A DNA stretch of 6,580 nt from assembly GCA_001310555.1 (NCBI GenBank), contig BAXO01000143.1:1-6580 (forward strand), read 5' to 3'. The notes under the pieces are model-generated. The model made no database searches. It was not told the DNA's origin and saw only the letters and a program-made list of their open reading frames with translations. The position numbers were made by a program, and so were the translations under genes. Every line of letters starts with the position of its first letter. Within the stretch, counting starts at the first letter, position 1. Positions 1 through 6,571 of this stretch are shown here, piece after piece. This DNA is from Bacillus sp. JCM 19058 (lineage in GTDB: Bacteria > Bacillota > Bacilli > Bacillales_H > Bacillaceae_D).

Positions 1-120
1 TAATTGAATTGAACTCTATGCTTTTTTTTATGGCTTCGGAGGTCATCGCTTCTTCCGTCTGGTATGTTGCGGGGAAAGCGAATATTTCACACCTCGTCAA
101 CCAGATTGGAGCAATGAACT
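1..120. other. intergenic sequence at left edge, no gene supported
   Basis: This stretch lies beyond the end of the germination operon. The only open frame here runs on the plus strand from 9 into the end of the A-subunit gene (to 227). It has no convincing RBS, resembles no known family and spans the hairpin at 121-151, so it is not treated as a gene. No RNA gene or promoter was recognised. Confidence 0.4.
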
Positions 121-151
121 ATCAGTGGGAGTTAACGAAACTCCCACTGAT
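121..151. terminator. strong hairpin 24 nt downstream of the germination operon
   Basis: Two perfect 13-base arms, ATCAGTGGGAGTT at 121-133 and its reverse complement at 139-151, enclose a 5-base loop. The stem begins 24 nt past the A-subunit stop codon on the minus strand. Neither side has a proper T tract, so it is not a textbook intrinsic terminator. It may slow transcription, protect the mRNA 3' end, or be part of a dispersed intergenic repeat. Confidence 0.5.
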
Positions 152-175
152 GATCGCTTCACTTTGTGCTCAGCT

Positions 176-1738
176 TCATCCTTTGTCTAAAAGGGTTAAT
201 CGCTTTTTTTTCGGTGGTTGGCGGTAATCATCGAGCTTTTTCGGCTCTTTGGGCCGTTGGCGTAGAACAGTAATTGGCAATCGAATAAAGGAATCCATTA
301 TCGTTGAAAAATCATACGGGGCAAAAGGAGACATATAATAGCTCCCAAAGCTGCGTAATCCGACTAAATGGATATTAATTCCGATAAACATAATAATGAT
401 CCCATATAGACCGAATAACGCTGCTGAGATCATGAGGATAAAGCGCAAAAGGCGAAAGCTGATCGCCACGCTGTAAGTCGGAATAGAAAAGTTGGAGATC
501 GCGGTAAGGGCTACAACGATGACCATGATCGGACTGACAAACCCGGCTGAACAGCTGCTTCCCCGATAATCAATCCTCCGACGATGCCGACCGTCTGTCC
601 GATAGGACGGGGGAGGCGATTACCGGCTTCGCGCAATAGTTCAAAAATTAACTCTAGGATGAATGCCTCCATAAAGCCGGGAAAAGGCACGCCTTCCCTA
701 GAGCCAGCAATGGAAAGTGTCAGCGTTGTGGGTATCATCCCTTGATGATAGGAAACCATAGCGATATATAATGCCGGTAGAAAGAGGGACAAGAAGACCG
801 CTCCATAACGAAGTATCCTTATAAAAGTCCCTAACAGCCAACGCTCATACAGATCCTCAGGCGACTTGAGTAGCTCGTGCAACGTTATCGGTACGAGGAG
901 AGCGAAAGGAGTGCCATCCAATAAAATGGCTACTTTGCCGTCCATTAACGCTTTTGCTGTCCGGTCAGGCCTTTCGGTATGCAAAAGTTCGGGAAACGGT
1001 GAAAATGCATTTCCTTCCATGAATTGCTCCAATGTTCCGTTTCAGGGACTTCATCGATATCGATACAGGAAATACGATAGCGGACTTCCTCGACTAAACT
1101 AGGCGAAACAATTCCTTTTATGTAACAAATCGCAAATTTGCTTTTCCCACGACGCCCTACTTCGCCCATTTGAATCGTTAAATTAGGATCTTTTATTCTT
1201 CTGCGTAACAGCATAGTATTTACGTGCAATGTCTCGTTATATCCGTCCCGTGGGCCCCGTATCAAAACCTCTGTTTCCGGTTCAGGGATGCCTCGATCAG
1301 GAAATCCAATCGTATCGAGGACAACAAAGCGGGAAATTCCGTCAATTAACAGTAATGATTTACCAGACATAACCGGTAAAATGGCCTCATCGAAAGTGTC
1401 ATAAACGTTAACTCCGGCGATGGTCAACACTTCTTTCAGAATGTAATCGACACAATTATCGGTAGTCAGTTTGGAAGCCTCTTCTTCTTTTAAGAGCATA
1501 AGTGGCTTAATTACTTTTTCTTCAATCTCTTTCTCATCGCATAAACCTTCGATATAAAAAGGGACGCCGACATTTTGTGTCCGACCTGCAATTCCCGCTG
1601 AATGATATCATCGCTCTCACCTAGTATATTTCGTACAGACTTTACGTTTTGAGAAAGGCATTCTGAAGTTTCAACCTTAAATTCGTCTTTCGTTCGTACG
1701 CTCTCGCTGTTAAGTTTTTGAAATAGTTTTTTGAACAT
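176..1738 (-). pseudogene. GerA-family spore germination receptor A subunit, three frameshifts
   Basis: This is the A subunit of a GerA-type nutrient receptor, an inner-spore-membrane protein with a large soluble N-terminal domain and a membrane C-terminal half. The pieces lie in three frames: 1738 to about 1560, 1560 to about 1032, 1032 to about 545, then to a TGA at 178-176. Each break is repaired by adding one base: the A5 run at 1556-1560, the AA at 1031-1032, and 542-548. The repaired gene is 1566 nt, about 521 residues, normal for the family. Family motifs seen are the RGPRDG block near residues 161-166 followed by RRRIKDPNL, then NAFSPFP, TERPDR, DGTPFALLVP, a membrane region starting near residue 300, SREGVPFP, LREAGNRLPRPIGQ and LRSFG. 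The ATG at 1738 follows the C gene by 23 nt and has only a weak RBS, so translation is probably coupled. The identity of the family is certain; the paralogue is not. Confidence 0.93.
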
Positions 1739-1761
1739 GATTTCTTCACTCGCCCTGTTAG

Positions 1762-2973
1762 TTACTGACTTTCCAGCTTCTCATTTGTCATATAATGCCT
1801 TATTTCTGCTTCCGCTTCTACGTGGATATTCGCTTTGGAGAAAGCACCGTCTTCTCCGTCCCAGTTACCTTTAACCTCATTCCAATAGTCATATTTCTTT
1901 ACCCGTACTTGATGAATAAATTGAAATATATCGGCTTGAAATTCATCCTGCATTTTCTCAATAATTGCCTCTGATTTTTTTTACGATTTCTTGCTCAACC
2001 GCTTCTTCCAGCCGATTTAAGCTTTTTTTGATTATTAATGTCAATGTTGTCGATCCAATTTTCAGAAAAAACACCTTCTGTTTTTATTTTTACGTGAAAA
2101 TGATCTTCCCCCTGTTTCCGCTCGTATGTAACATCTGAGCTTAAGTCCATAATCTCAAAGGCAAACAATTCATCCTCCTCATACGGCACTTGCAGCATCC
2201 CGTGTTCAGCTTCTCCGATAACTAAGTTATAGCCCTCGGTATCTTCTTCGCTCAACCAACCGATCATCTTATTGTTTTTTCCTAGTAAAACTGCCGCTCC
2301 TCCAATTTTAATGTCATGCGTTCCATGGCTGCTTATTCGGGGAATGACGTAACTGTATCGGCCAATGACGTTAGCAGCCATTTCTCCCATACTAACCTTT
2401 TGGGGCATAGAGAGAACTGAACGATAATCTTCCGCTAGCCGATTAATGTACATAGAAGGCATATCTTCCAAAGTAACATCTACATCGAAAATAGGTTGTG
2501 CTTCGCCCTCAGAGATAAAAATGAGGTTTTTTTCTGCGCATTTCATGATCTCGTAATAACAGATCAAGAAGATGATCGATCAAGCCCTTTCGTCCTAGCT
2601 CATGATTCATAATAATGACTTGCAGATGCTCCATGTTCACTCGGCGGCTGCTTCTGGACACTATATTTCGAGAGATTTTCATATCGGTTAAGCCAGGAGA
2701 GGTGAGATTGACATAGGATTTTTCTCTGCCGTTTCCAGTTTCACTAACTTTTAAAGCTTCGGGCACGGCAATTTGAAACGTCATTCGAAACAGTTCGTCA
2801 TTTGCTCGATTTTTGCCAGTACCGAATTTATTTTTATCTTCCTCCTCTTTGACGGGGTCGATAGCGACGCCGATCACAAAACCTAATTCTTCTACCTCCT
2901 GTAAGTCCCAGCAGCCAGACAGAAGAAAGATAAGCATAAATATTAATAGCAGCGAATGAGTAAATGTTTTCAT
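1762..2973 (-). pseudogene. Ger(x)C-family spore germination lipoprotein (C subunit), three frameshifts
   Basis: This is the lipoprotein C subunit of the germinant receptor. It starts at 2973 with a lipoprotein signal: basic start, hydrophobic stretch and lipobox LSGC with Cys at residue 21, followed directly by the family hallmark CWDLQEVEELGFVIGVAID. Downstream are MEHLQVIIMNHELGRKG and an ISEGEA block. The C-terminal part has FQADIFQF and ends LESQ with TAA at 1764-1762. Three single-base insertions split it, each in a T run of the plus strand: T7 at 2527-2533, T7 at 2023-2029 and T8 at 1975-1982. Removing one base from each gives RRKNLIFISEGEA, QKSLNRLEEAVEQEI and KKSEAIIEKMQDEF, all family-like, and a 1209-nt gene of 402 residues, a usual length. 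Its ATG overlaps the TGA of the permease gene (ATGA), implying translational coupling. It would be anchored on the outer face of the inner spore membrane. Confidence 0.93.
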
Positions 2974-4096
2974 GAACTAACATCCTCAGGCTTTTGTTTG
3001 TTTTGATTGTTGCGAGTCCAGTAAGATAAATAACCACAGGTTAAGCTGACGAGTATTAAGATGAATCCGAGTGTGTATGTCCAATATCCCACTGTAAAGG
3101 CTTCATTGATCGATTTAGGTATAAAAGCAAGAATAATCACGATAAACGATACACTAGCTGTCAGCCAAATTCTGTTTATACGGCGAGCGAAATGCTCCTG
3201 GATATTTTGCACGACTAGCAAATATACGATAGACAATGCTTTGAAAATAGACATCATCCAAACGGTGATCATGATTGATTCAGCCGTTCAAAAAAAACCG
3301 CCCGGTATGGCAATTTCTTTTGCTAGTTCAACAGCAGGGAAGGTTGTTAGCTTAGTCGCTTGTAAAGTAAAAACAGCAATGCAGCAAATGGTTACTAACG
3401 CGTTAAGAACAGCTAGGAAGCCAATTGAAATAGTTAAAGGAAAGGCTTTAAGCTGCGATGCTCTCATTGATTTCATAAAGAAAAATAAAATCTCGAGCCC
3501 AATAAAGGCCGGAAAGGCGACCTTGAGCCTTTTAAAACAGGAGTGATCCCTTCAGGTAAAATAGGACGTATTTCAAAAAGTTCTATATTTGGTATATTAA
3601 AAAGGAGAATAAAGGCGACAACTAACAAAGTAAGCGGAAGGAATAGTAAATTGAGATGGATGATCCTTGCGTTCCTTTGGAAACTGCGTAGGCGGTTAAT
3701 AGAACCATGATAGCGGCAATGACCTCCGGTGGTGTCAGAATAAGTAAATACATTTTTATGACGACAGTTAAAATATTTAATTGATAAGCCATGGAAGCAA
3801 TGAAATAAATGAGAAATAAAATCGCTAATCCTTTAGCCACCCAAAATCCGAATTTACCTTGGCCGATATATTCAAGCAGACTCTGACCCGGGTACTTCCG
3901 TTGTAGTTTCGTATAAAGAAAAACGACTGCCATCGCAAAAAAAACCGCATATAAAAATTGAAATCCAGCCATCTGCCGTATTCATTGCTTCTGTTAATAC
4001 ACGGGGATAAATTAAAAATCCAATCCCAGGAGTAACAGCAAGGAGAGAAATCGCCATTTCTAGAGCACTAATCTGATAATTGTCCTTGTTGTTCAT
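2970..4096 (-). pseudogene. GerAB/GerKB-type spore germination permease (B subunit), five indels
   Basis: This is the B subunit, an integral membrane protein of the APC-type transporter superfamily that in characterised receptors contributes to germinant recognition. The N-terminus MNNKDNYQISALEMAISLL leads into VTPGIGFLIYPRVL and DGWISIF, typical of the family. Later parts include KYPGQSLLEYIGQ, hydrophobic helices, AFPAFIGLEILFFFM, VELAKEIAIPGGFFERL and SIMITVWMMSIFKALSIVYLL, and a basic C-terminal tail. Five single-base changes break it: insertions in the A8 runs at 3937-3944 and 3290-3297, and deletions near 3665-3666, 3523-3524 and 3281. The 3290-3297 and 3281 changes cancel each other but create a TGA at 3288-3290. 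The repaired gene is 1128 nt, about 375 residues. The start overlaps the upstream small ORF by 29 nt, and the end overlaps the C gene by 4 nt. An AGGAG lies about 12 nt upstream of the start, rather far for an RBS. Confidence 0.92.
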
Positions 4097-4289
4097 TTTT
4101 TTTCATCTCTCCTAAAATTTCTTTGCGATTCCGCTGATTTTCTTTGCTTTTCCACGGGGGTTCTGTTACCCTCTTCACCCATTCGTTCAAGTAATGAGCG
4201 ATAATGATCAGGAGGAAGGACATAATTGCTAATAATAATGCTGGTCGATTTGGCATGATACCTAAAAGCCGGTTCCACAATTCATCCAC
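4068..4289 (-). CDS. small single-pass membrane protein, first gene of the germination operon
   Basis: This is a 73-residue protein starting at GTG 4289 (MDELWNRLLGIMP...) with a good RBS, AGAGAGGTGA at 4304-4295, five bases upstream. An in-frame ATG exists at 4343, but it lies upstream of the expected transcription start of the sigma-G-like promoter, so the GTG start is preferred. One membrane segment is clear at about residues 17-34, rich in L and I, followed by a charged tail full of K, E, R, N and Q. The stop codon (4070-4068) lies 29 nt inside the permease gene in another frame. Small membrane proteins (D proteins) are known to be encoded next to germinant receptor genes in Bacillus and to modulate germination. 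Position and size suggest this role, but those proteins usually have two membrane segments and only one is obvious here. Unlike its three neighbours, it has no frameshift. Confidence 0.62.
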   Translation of the reverse strand: MDELWNRLLGIMPNRPALLLAIMSFLLIIIAHYLNEWVKRVTEPPWKSKENQRNRKEILGEMKKNEQQGQLSD

Positions 4290-4328
4290 TGCGTTCACCT
4301 CTCTTATTGAACGGTTATACATGTGTGT

Positions 4329-4358
4329 TAGTATGGATGACAATCACAGGAATTATGT
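4329..4358 (-). promoter_or_regulatory. sigma-G-like forespore promoter of the germination operon
   Basis: Read on the minus strand there is a -35-like ACATA (4358-4354), exactly 18 bases, then CATACTA (4335-4329). As I recall it, the sigma-G consensus is roughly GHATR, 18 bases, CATHHTA; only the first G is missing. Transcription would start near 4321, about 32 nt before the GTG at 4289 and just upstream of its RBS. Germinant receptor operons are known members of the sigma-G regulon, so motif, spacing and position agree. The match was found by eye and has not been tested. Confidence 0.65.
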
Positions 4359-4429
4359 ATAATTTGGTATTTGAACCTTAATGTGCATTTGTAACCAAAA
4401 ATACAAAGGTTGCTTCGCAGTTTGGTGAG

Positions 4430-4522
4430 AGCTTATCGCGTGTATCGGCTGATAAAGGGAGCTATCGACGGGTAAAAGAAAGCTGTCGGCTGGCAGAAGA
4501 AAGCCATTAGCTAAAAACCAAC
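4430..4522. repeat. degenerate tandem repeat, 21-nt period
   Basis: On the plus strand, units beginning AGC start at 4460, 4481 and 4502, exactly 21 nt apart. Units 4460-4480 and 4481-4501 match at 16 of 21 positions. A 20-nt unit at 4440-4459 shares TCGGCTG, a partial copy sits at 4430-4439, and 4502-4522 is weaker (about 10 of 21). In the plus frame the two best units read SYRRVKE and SCRLAEE, a heptad-like pattern, but a stop follows at once. The repeat is seen directly; its role is unknown. Confidence 0.5.
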
Positions 4523-4636
4523 ATTCGCATAGATAAGGACGGGGAATTCTCGGCTTTTTCTGACTGAGAGGGATGATTGTTCGTAATCGAAGGATTATCA
4601 TTTCACGCCATCGAAGAATTCTTTTAATCCGGCTAG

Positions 4637-4780
4637 TCATTTGATTGGCCACAACAAATGCGTCTCTGATGGCTTCGTCACTGACTGATGCAAGGAGTCC
4701 ACGCATAACATACCTAAGTCTTGGCCAGGACTTAGGCTAATCTCGAGAGAAAAGAAAGTCATATTCATTTGATCATCCAT
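4637..4780 (-). CDS. small ORF of unknown function, possibly 5' part of a frameshifted gene
   Basis: A 47-codon ORF starts at ATG 4780 (MDDQMNMTFFSLEISLSPGQ) behind an RBS-like AAGGAG at 4796-4791, ten bases upstream, and stops at TGA 4639-4637. I do not recognise the protein. Adding one base near 4718 would join it to another minus-strand frame that stays open to 4353, giving GQDLRYVMRGLLASVSDE then AIRDAFVVANQM and RIKRILRW. Given the many single-base deletions elsewhere in this window, such a join is plausible. The distal part of that longer frame runs through the 21-nt repeat and looks non-coding. It lies upstream of the germination operon in the same orientation but before the sigma-G-like promoter, so it would be a separate unit. 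It could also be spurious. Confidence 0.3.
   Translation of the reverse strand: MDDQMNMTFFSLEISLSPGQDLGMLCVDSLHQSVTKPSETHLLWPIK
4713..4736. repeat. near-perfect 24-bp palindrome
   Basis: The arms CCTAAGTC (4713-4720) and GACTTAGG (4729-4736) flank TTGGCCAG, which contains the self-complementary TGGCCA. Only one base pair of the whole dyad is mismatched. It could be a protein-binding dyad or an RNA hairpin. It falls inside the small minus-strand ORF at 4780-4637, which makes coding there less certain. No T tract follows, so a terminator is unlikely. Confidence 0.5.
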
Positions 4781-4858
4781 AAGAATGGCTCTCCTTTCCT
4801 TGAATGAAGTAACTTATCTCTCGGCAGTTGTTCGGGTTAATAGAAAACATTTTTAAAA

Positions 4859-4897
4859 TAGCAATTCAAAAGAAACCCTCTTCAGTATTAATTGCTA
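4859..4897. promoter_or_regulatory. inverted repeat upstream of the reductase-like gene, possible operator
   Basis: TAGCAATT (4859-4866) and AATTGCTA (4890-4897) are perfect 8-base inverted arms 23 bases apart, ending 36 bases before the ATG at 4934. The left arm touches a TAAAAT box (4854-4859) that could serve as a -10, but its best -35 candidate, TTGTTC at 4828-4833, is 20 bases away, so the promoter is not convincing. The dyad could bind a dimeric repressor or be chance in AT-rich DNA. Confidence 0.3.
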
Positions 4898-4933
4898 AAA
4901 TAAATGGTAGATCTTACATGAGGAGGAAAAAGG

Positions 4934-5497
4934 ATGAGAAAAGTAGTTTTAAAAATGGATGTTTCTCTTGATGGATTTGTTAATGCTCAGGATGGAAGCG
5001 TGGACTGGATTTTTGAAACGGTTGATGAAGAATTAAAAGCGTGTATTACTGAAATTCTTTGGCAAGCTGATGTTCATATTATGGGGAGAGTGACGTACCA
5101 TGATATGGCTAAGCATTGGCCATCATCCACGTCGAAATATGCTCCACCGATGAACGAAATTCCAAAGGTTATCTTTTCTAAAACGCTGAAGGAAGTTAAT
5201 TGGAAGCCCTCGCGTTTAGTAAATAGTGATTTAACAGATGAAATTTTAAGGATGAAGCAAGAACCTGGGCAGTATATTTTAGCTCATGGAGGTGCAGGGT
5301 TTGCTCAATCCCTTTCAAGACTTGGATTAATCGATGAATATCGATTAATTGTTCATCCAGTTATATTAGGAGGCGGAAAGCCTATATTTAAAAACATATC
5401 TGATAGAATTAAACTCAAGCATACAGACACAAGGATATTTGAAACAGGAGCTATCCTTCTTACGTACCAAACAATAAGAAATAACGAATCCGATTAA
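4934..5497 (+). CDS. dihydrofolate reductase family protein (RibD C-terminal domain)
   Basis: This is an intact 187-residue protein of the RibD-C/DHFR-like fold, similar in type to the B. subtilis YwjB/YyaP group; its substrate is unknown. Family features are SLDGFV near residues 11-16, the nucleotide-binding-type MGRVTY at 50-55, HGGAGFAQSL at 118-127, and LIDEYRLIVHPVILGGGKPIF at 132-152. By analogy with RibD it may be an NAD(P)H-dependent reductase in the cytoplasm, but it lacks the N-terminal deaminase domain of RibD and need not act in riboflavin or folate synthesis. The start is clear: AGGAGG at 4921-4926 lies seven bases before the ATG. It stands alone on the plus strand, divergent from the germination operon and convergent with the transposase, and ends at a hairpin terminator. 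It has no frameshift, unlike most genes around it. Confidence 0.88.
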   Translation: MRKVVLKMDVSLDGFVNAQDGSVDWIFETVDEELKACITEILWQADVHIMGRVTYHDMAKHWPSSTSKYAPPMNEIPKVIFSKTLKEVNWKPSRLVNSDLTDEILRMKQEPGQYILAHGGAGFAQSLSRLGLIDEYRLIVHPVILGGGKPIFKNISDRIKLKHTDTRIFETGAILLTYQTIRNNESD

Positions 5498-5552
5498 TCG
5501 AGTGTCTTTAAGGTTTGGTTTACCGGGTTGAATCTATGAAATGAATATGTGG

Positions 5553-5590
5553 GCCTGTTTAGAATAATCTTTTGTAGAGCAGGCTTTTTT
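5553..5590 (+). terminator. intrinsic terminator of the reductase-like gene
   Basis: GCCTGTTT (5553-5560) pairs with the sequence up to 5584 ending GAGCAGGC, giving an 8-bp stem with two G-U pairs and a loop of about 16 bases. Six Ts follow directly (5585-5590). It lies 55 nt after the stop codon. The loop is long, but stem plus T tract fit a rho-independent terminator. Confidence 0.6.
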
Positions 5591-5634
5591 CTTGATTATC
5601 AAGGTTATTAACATTATTTCAAATATACTCCATT

Positions 5635-5651
5635 CTGTAGCTATACTACAG
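5635..5651. repeat. small perfect hairpin next to the IS insertion point
   Basis: CTGTAG and CTACAG enclose the loop CTATA, 20 bases from the IS boundary at 5672. It may have been part of a larger structure before the insertion; the function is unknown. Confidence 0.35.
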
Positions 5652-5671
5652 CCACACATGACAGCTAAAAT

Positions 5672-5687
5672 GGGGCTGTCCCAAAAG
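5672..5687. repeat. IS1182-type terminal inverted repeat
   Basis: GGGGCTGTCCCAAAAG marks the 3' end of the element. It is followed by CCCC, so GGGGCT and AGCCCC can pair around TGTCCCAA as a small hairpin. The motif agrees with my recollection of IS1182-family ends in Bacillaceae. The partner repeat lies outside the window. Confidence 0.7.
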
Positions 5688-6523
5688 CCCCTGAGAAACA
5701 AAAATCGATTTGTAAGATGTCGACTGGTTGGAAGGTGTCGTTTCGACACCACCTTCCTCAGATTATGTGCTAATGCGACCCACCCAAGCTCGACTTGTAC
5801 CTTTTCGAGTCCGCGAAGGTGCAGCCTTCGAAAGCCAAGGTTTTGTTTGACATGACCAAATACACTCTCCACATCAATGTTTCGTTTCGCGTAGAGCGTT
5901 CGACCTTCGTCGCTATGTAATTTGGCTTTTTCTTTCGCCTTAAGCTCTTCATACACCGGATTGTAGTGAACCTGACGGTTCCCCGTAGCCTTTGTACAAT
6001 CGGCTTTCAAAGGGCAGCCCTCACAAGACTCACATTCATACATTTTGACATCACGGGTATAGCCATAACGGTCGGTGCGTTTACTGTATCGCCGAAAGGT
6101 CACTATCCGCTGGTTTGGGCACCAGTAGAAATCATCCGTTTCCTTATAGAACCAATTGGATGAATGGTATGTTTTTTTCTTAAACGAACGTTTTTGTTCT
6201 TGGCGGTGGGTTCCGTAAGGGATCAATGTTGTTGTCTCTTCTTCCTCTTCCATATACAAGTAGTTCGGTTCACTCCCATAGCCGGCATCAGCGATCAGCC
6301 ATTGGGATAAGGGGAAATTCTGAGCTTTTAATTGTTCGAAATGAGGAATCAGACAGCGCGTATCGGTCGGATTTTGATGAACAGAATACCCAAGAATGAA
6401 TTGTTTTGAGTCCCGACTTGCCAGTTGTAACCTGCCTTGAGTTGTCCGTTGTTCATATGATCATCCTTCATGCGCATAAACGTTGCATCGGGGTCCGTTT
6501 TCGCCCTTTTGGCATAAAAATAC

Positions 6524-6571
6524 CCCCATAAGATAGACAGGTTTTATTTTTTCTCTGTCTACCTTACGGGG
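6524..6571. repeat. 17-bp inverted repeat, possible IS3-type end
   Basis: Arms 6524-6540 and 6555-6571 match at 15 of 17 positions around a 14-base AT-rich loop. In RNA made from the minus strand both mismatches become G-U pairs, so the stem would be complete. Read from the right edge on the minus strand, the sequence begins TGATATGCTCCCCGTAAGG then TAGACAG, similar in layout to the termini of IS3-family elements (TG start, C-rich block, then TAGACA or TTGGACA). This suggests that a second element or its remnant interrupts the IS1182 copy. The assignment is from memory of the motif. Confidence 0.4.

Larger units (their letters stand above)
5534..6543 (-). pseudogene. IS1182-family transposase, N-terminally truncated with one frameshift
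   Basis: This is a DDE-type transposase of the IS1182 family. The frame opens after an in-frame TAA at 6546-6544. Conserved sequence begins with [20 protein letters not shown] and continues [10 protein letters not shown]; a one-base deletion near 6403 then shifts the frame to [16 protein letters not shown]. Next come the second catalytic Asp in IADAGYGSE, a Cys cluster C-x2-C-x2-CPLKADC, and the catalytic Glu in RNIDVESVFGHVKQNLGFRR. The first catalytic Asp, usually in a DGT motif of the N-terminal region, is missing from the window. The C-terminus reads through the terminal inverted repeat: the last IS codon is at 5672-5674, after which 45 residues come from flanking DNA before the stop at 5534. 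It is probably inactive as it stands. Confidence 0.85.

Noticed and set aside
9..227. Plus-strand open frame of 72 codons at the left edge
   Set aside because: It has no convincing RBS, runs through the perfect hairpin at 121-151 and into the antisense of the A-subunit gene, and has no recognisable family.
3061..3546. Plus-strand open frame of 161 codons
   Set aside because: It lies antisense to the frameshifted permease gene, whose minus-strand reading restores clear family motifs. It has no RBS and is a shadow.
4093..4278. Alternative minus-strand frame over the small membrane protein
   Set aside because: It lacks an RBS and a membrane segment; the overlapping frame from GTG 4289 has a strong RBS and a clear hydrophobic helix.
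4290..4343. ATG at 4343 as start of the small membrane protein
   Set aside because: It lies upstream of the expected start of transcription from the sigma-G-like promoter and has no RBS of its own; the GTG at 4289 is well placed.
4828..4859. Sigma-A promoter TTGTTC / TAAAAT for the reductase-like gene
   Set aside because: The 20-base spacer is too long and the -35 match is weak, so it is not listed as a promoter.
4934..5497. True folA dihydrofolate reductase or trimethoprim-resistance gene
   Set aside because: The pattern SLDGFV, HGGAGFAQSL and HPVILGGGKPIF is that of the RibD-C group of DHFR-like proteins rather than classical FolA, so no resistance role can be claimed.
5966..6163. Plus-strand open frames across the transposase (also 5592-5855)
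   Set aside because: They are antisense to conserved transposase motifs and have no RBS; they are shadows.
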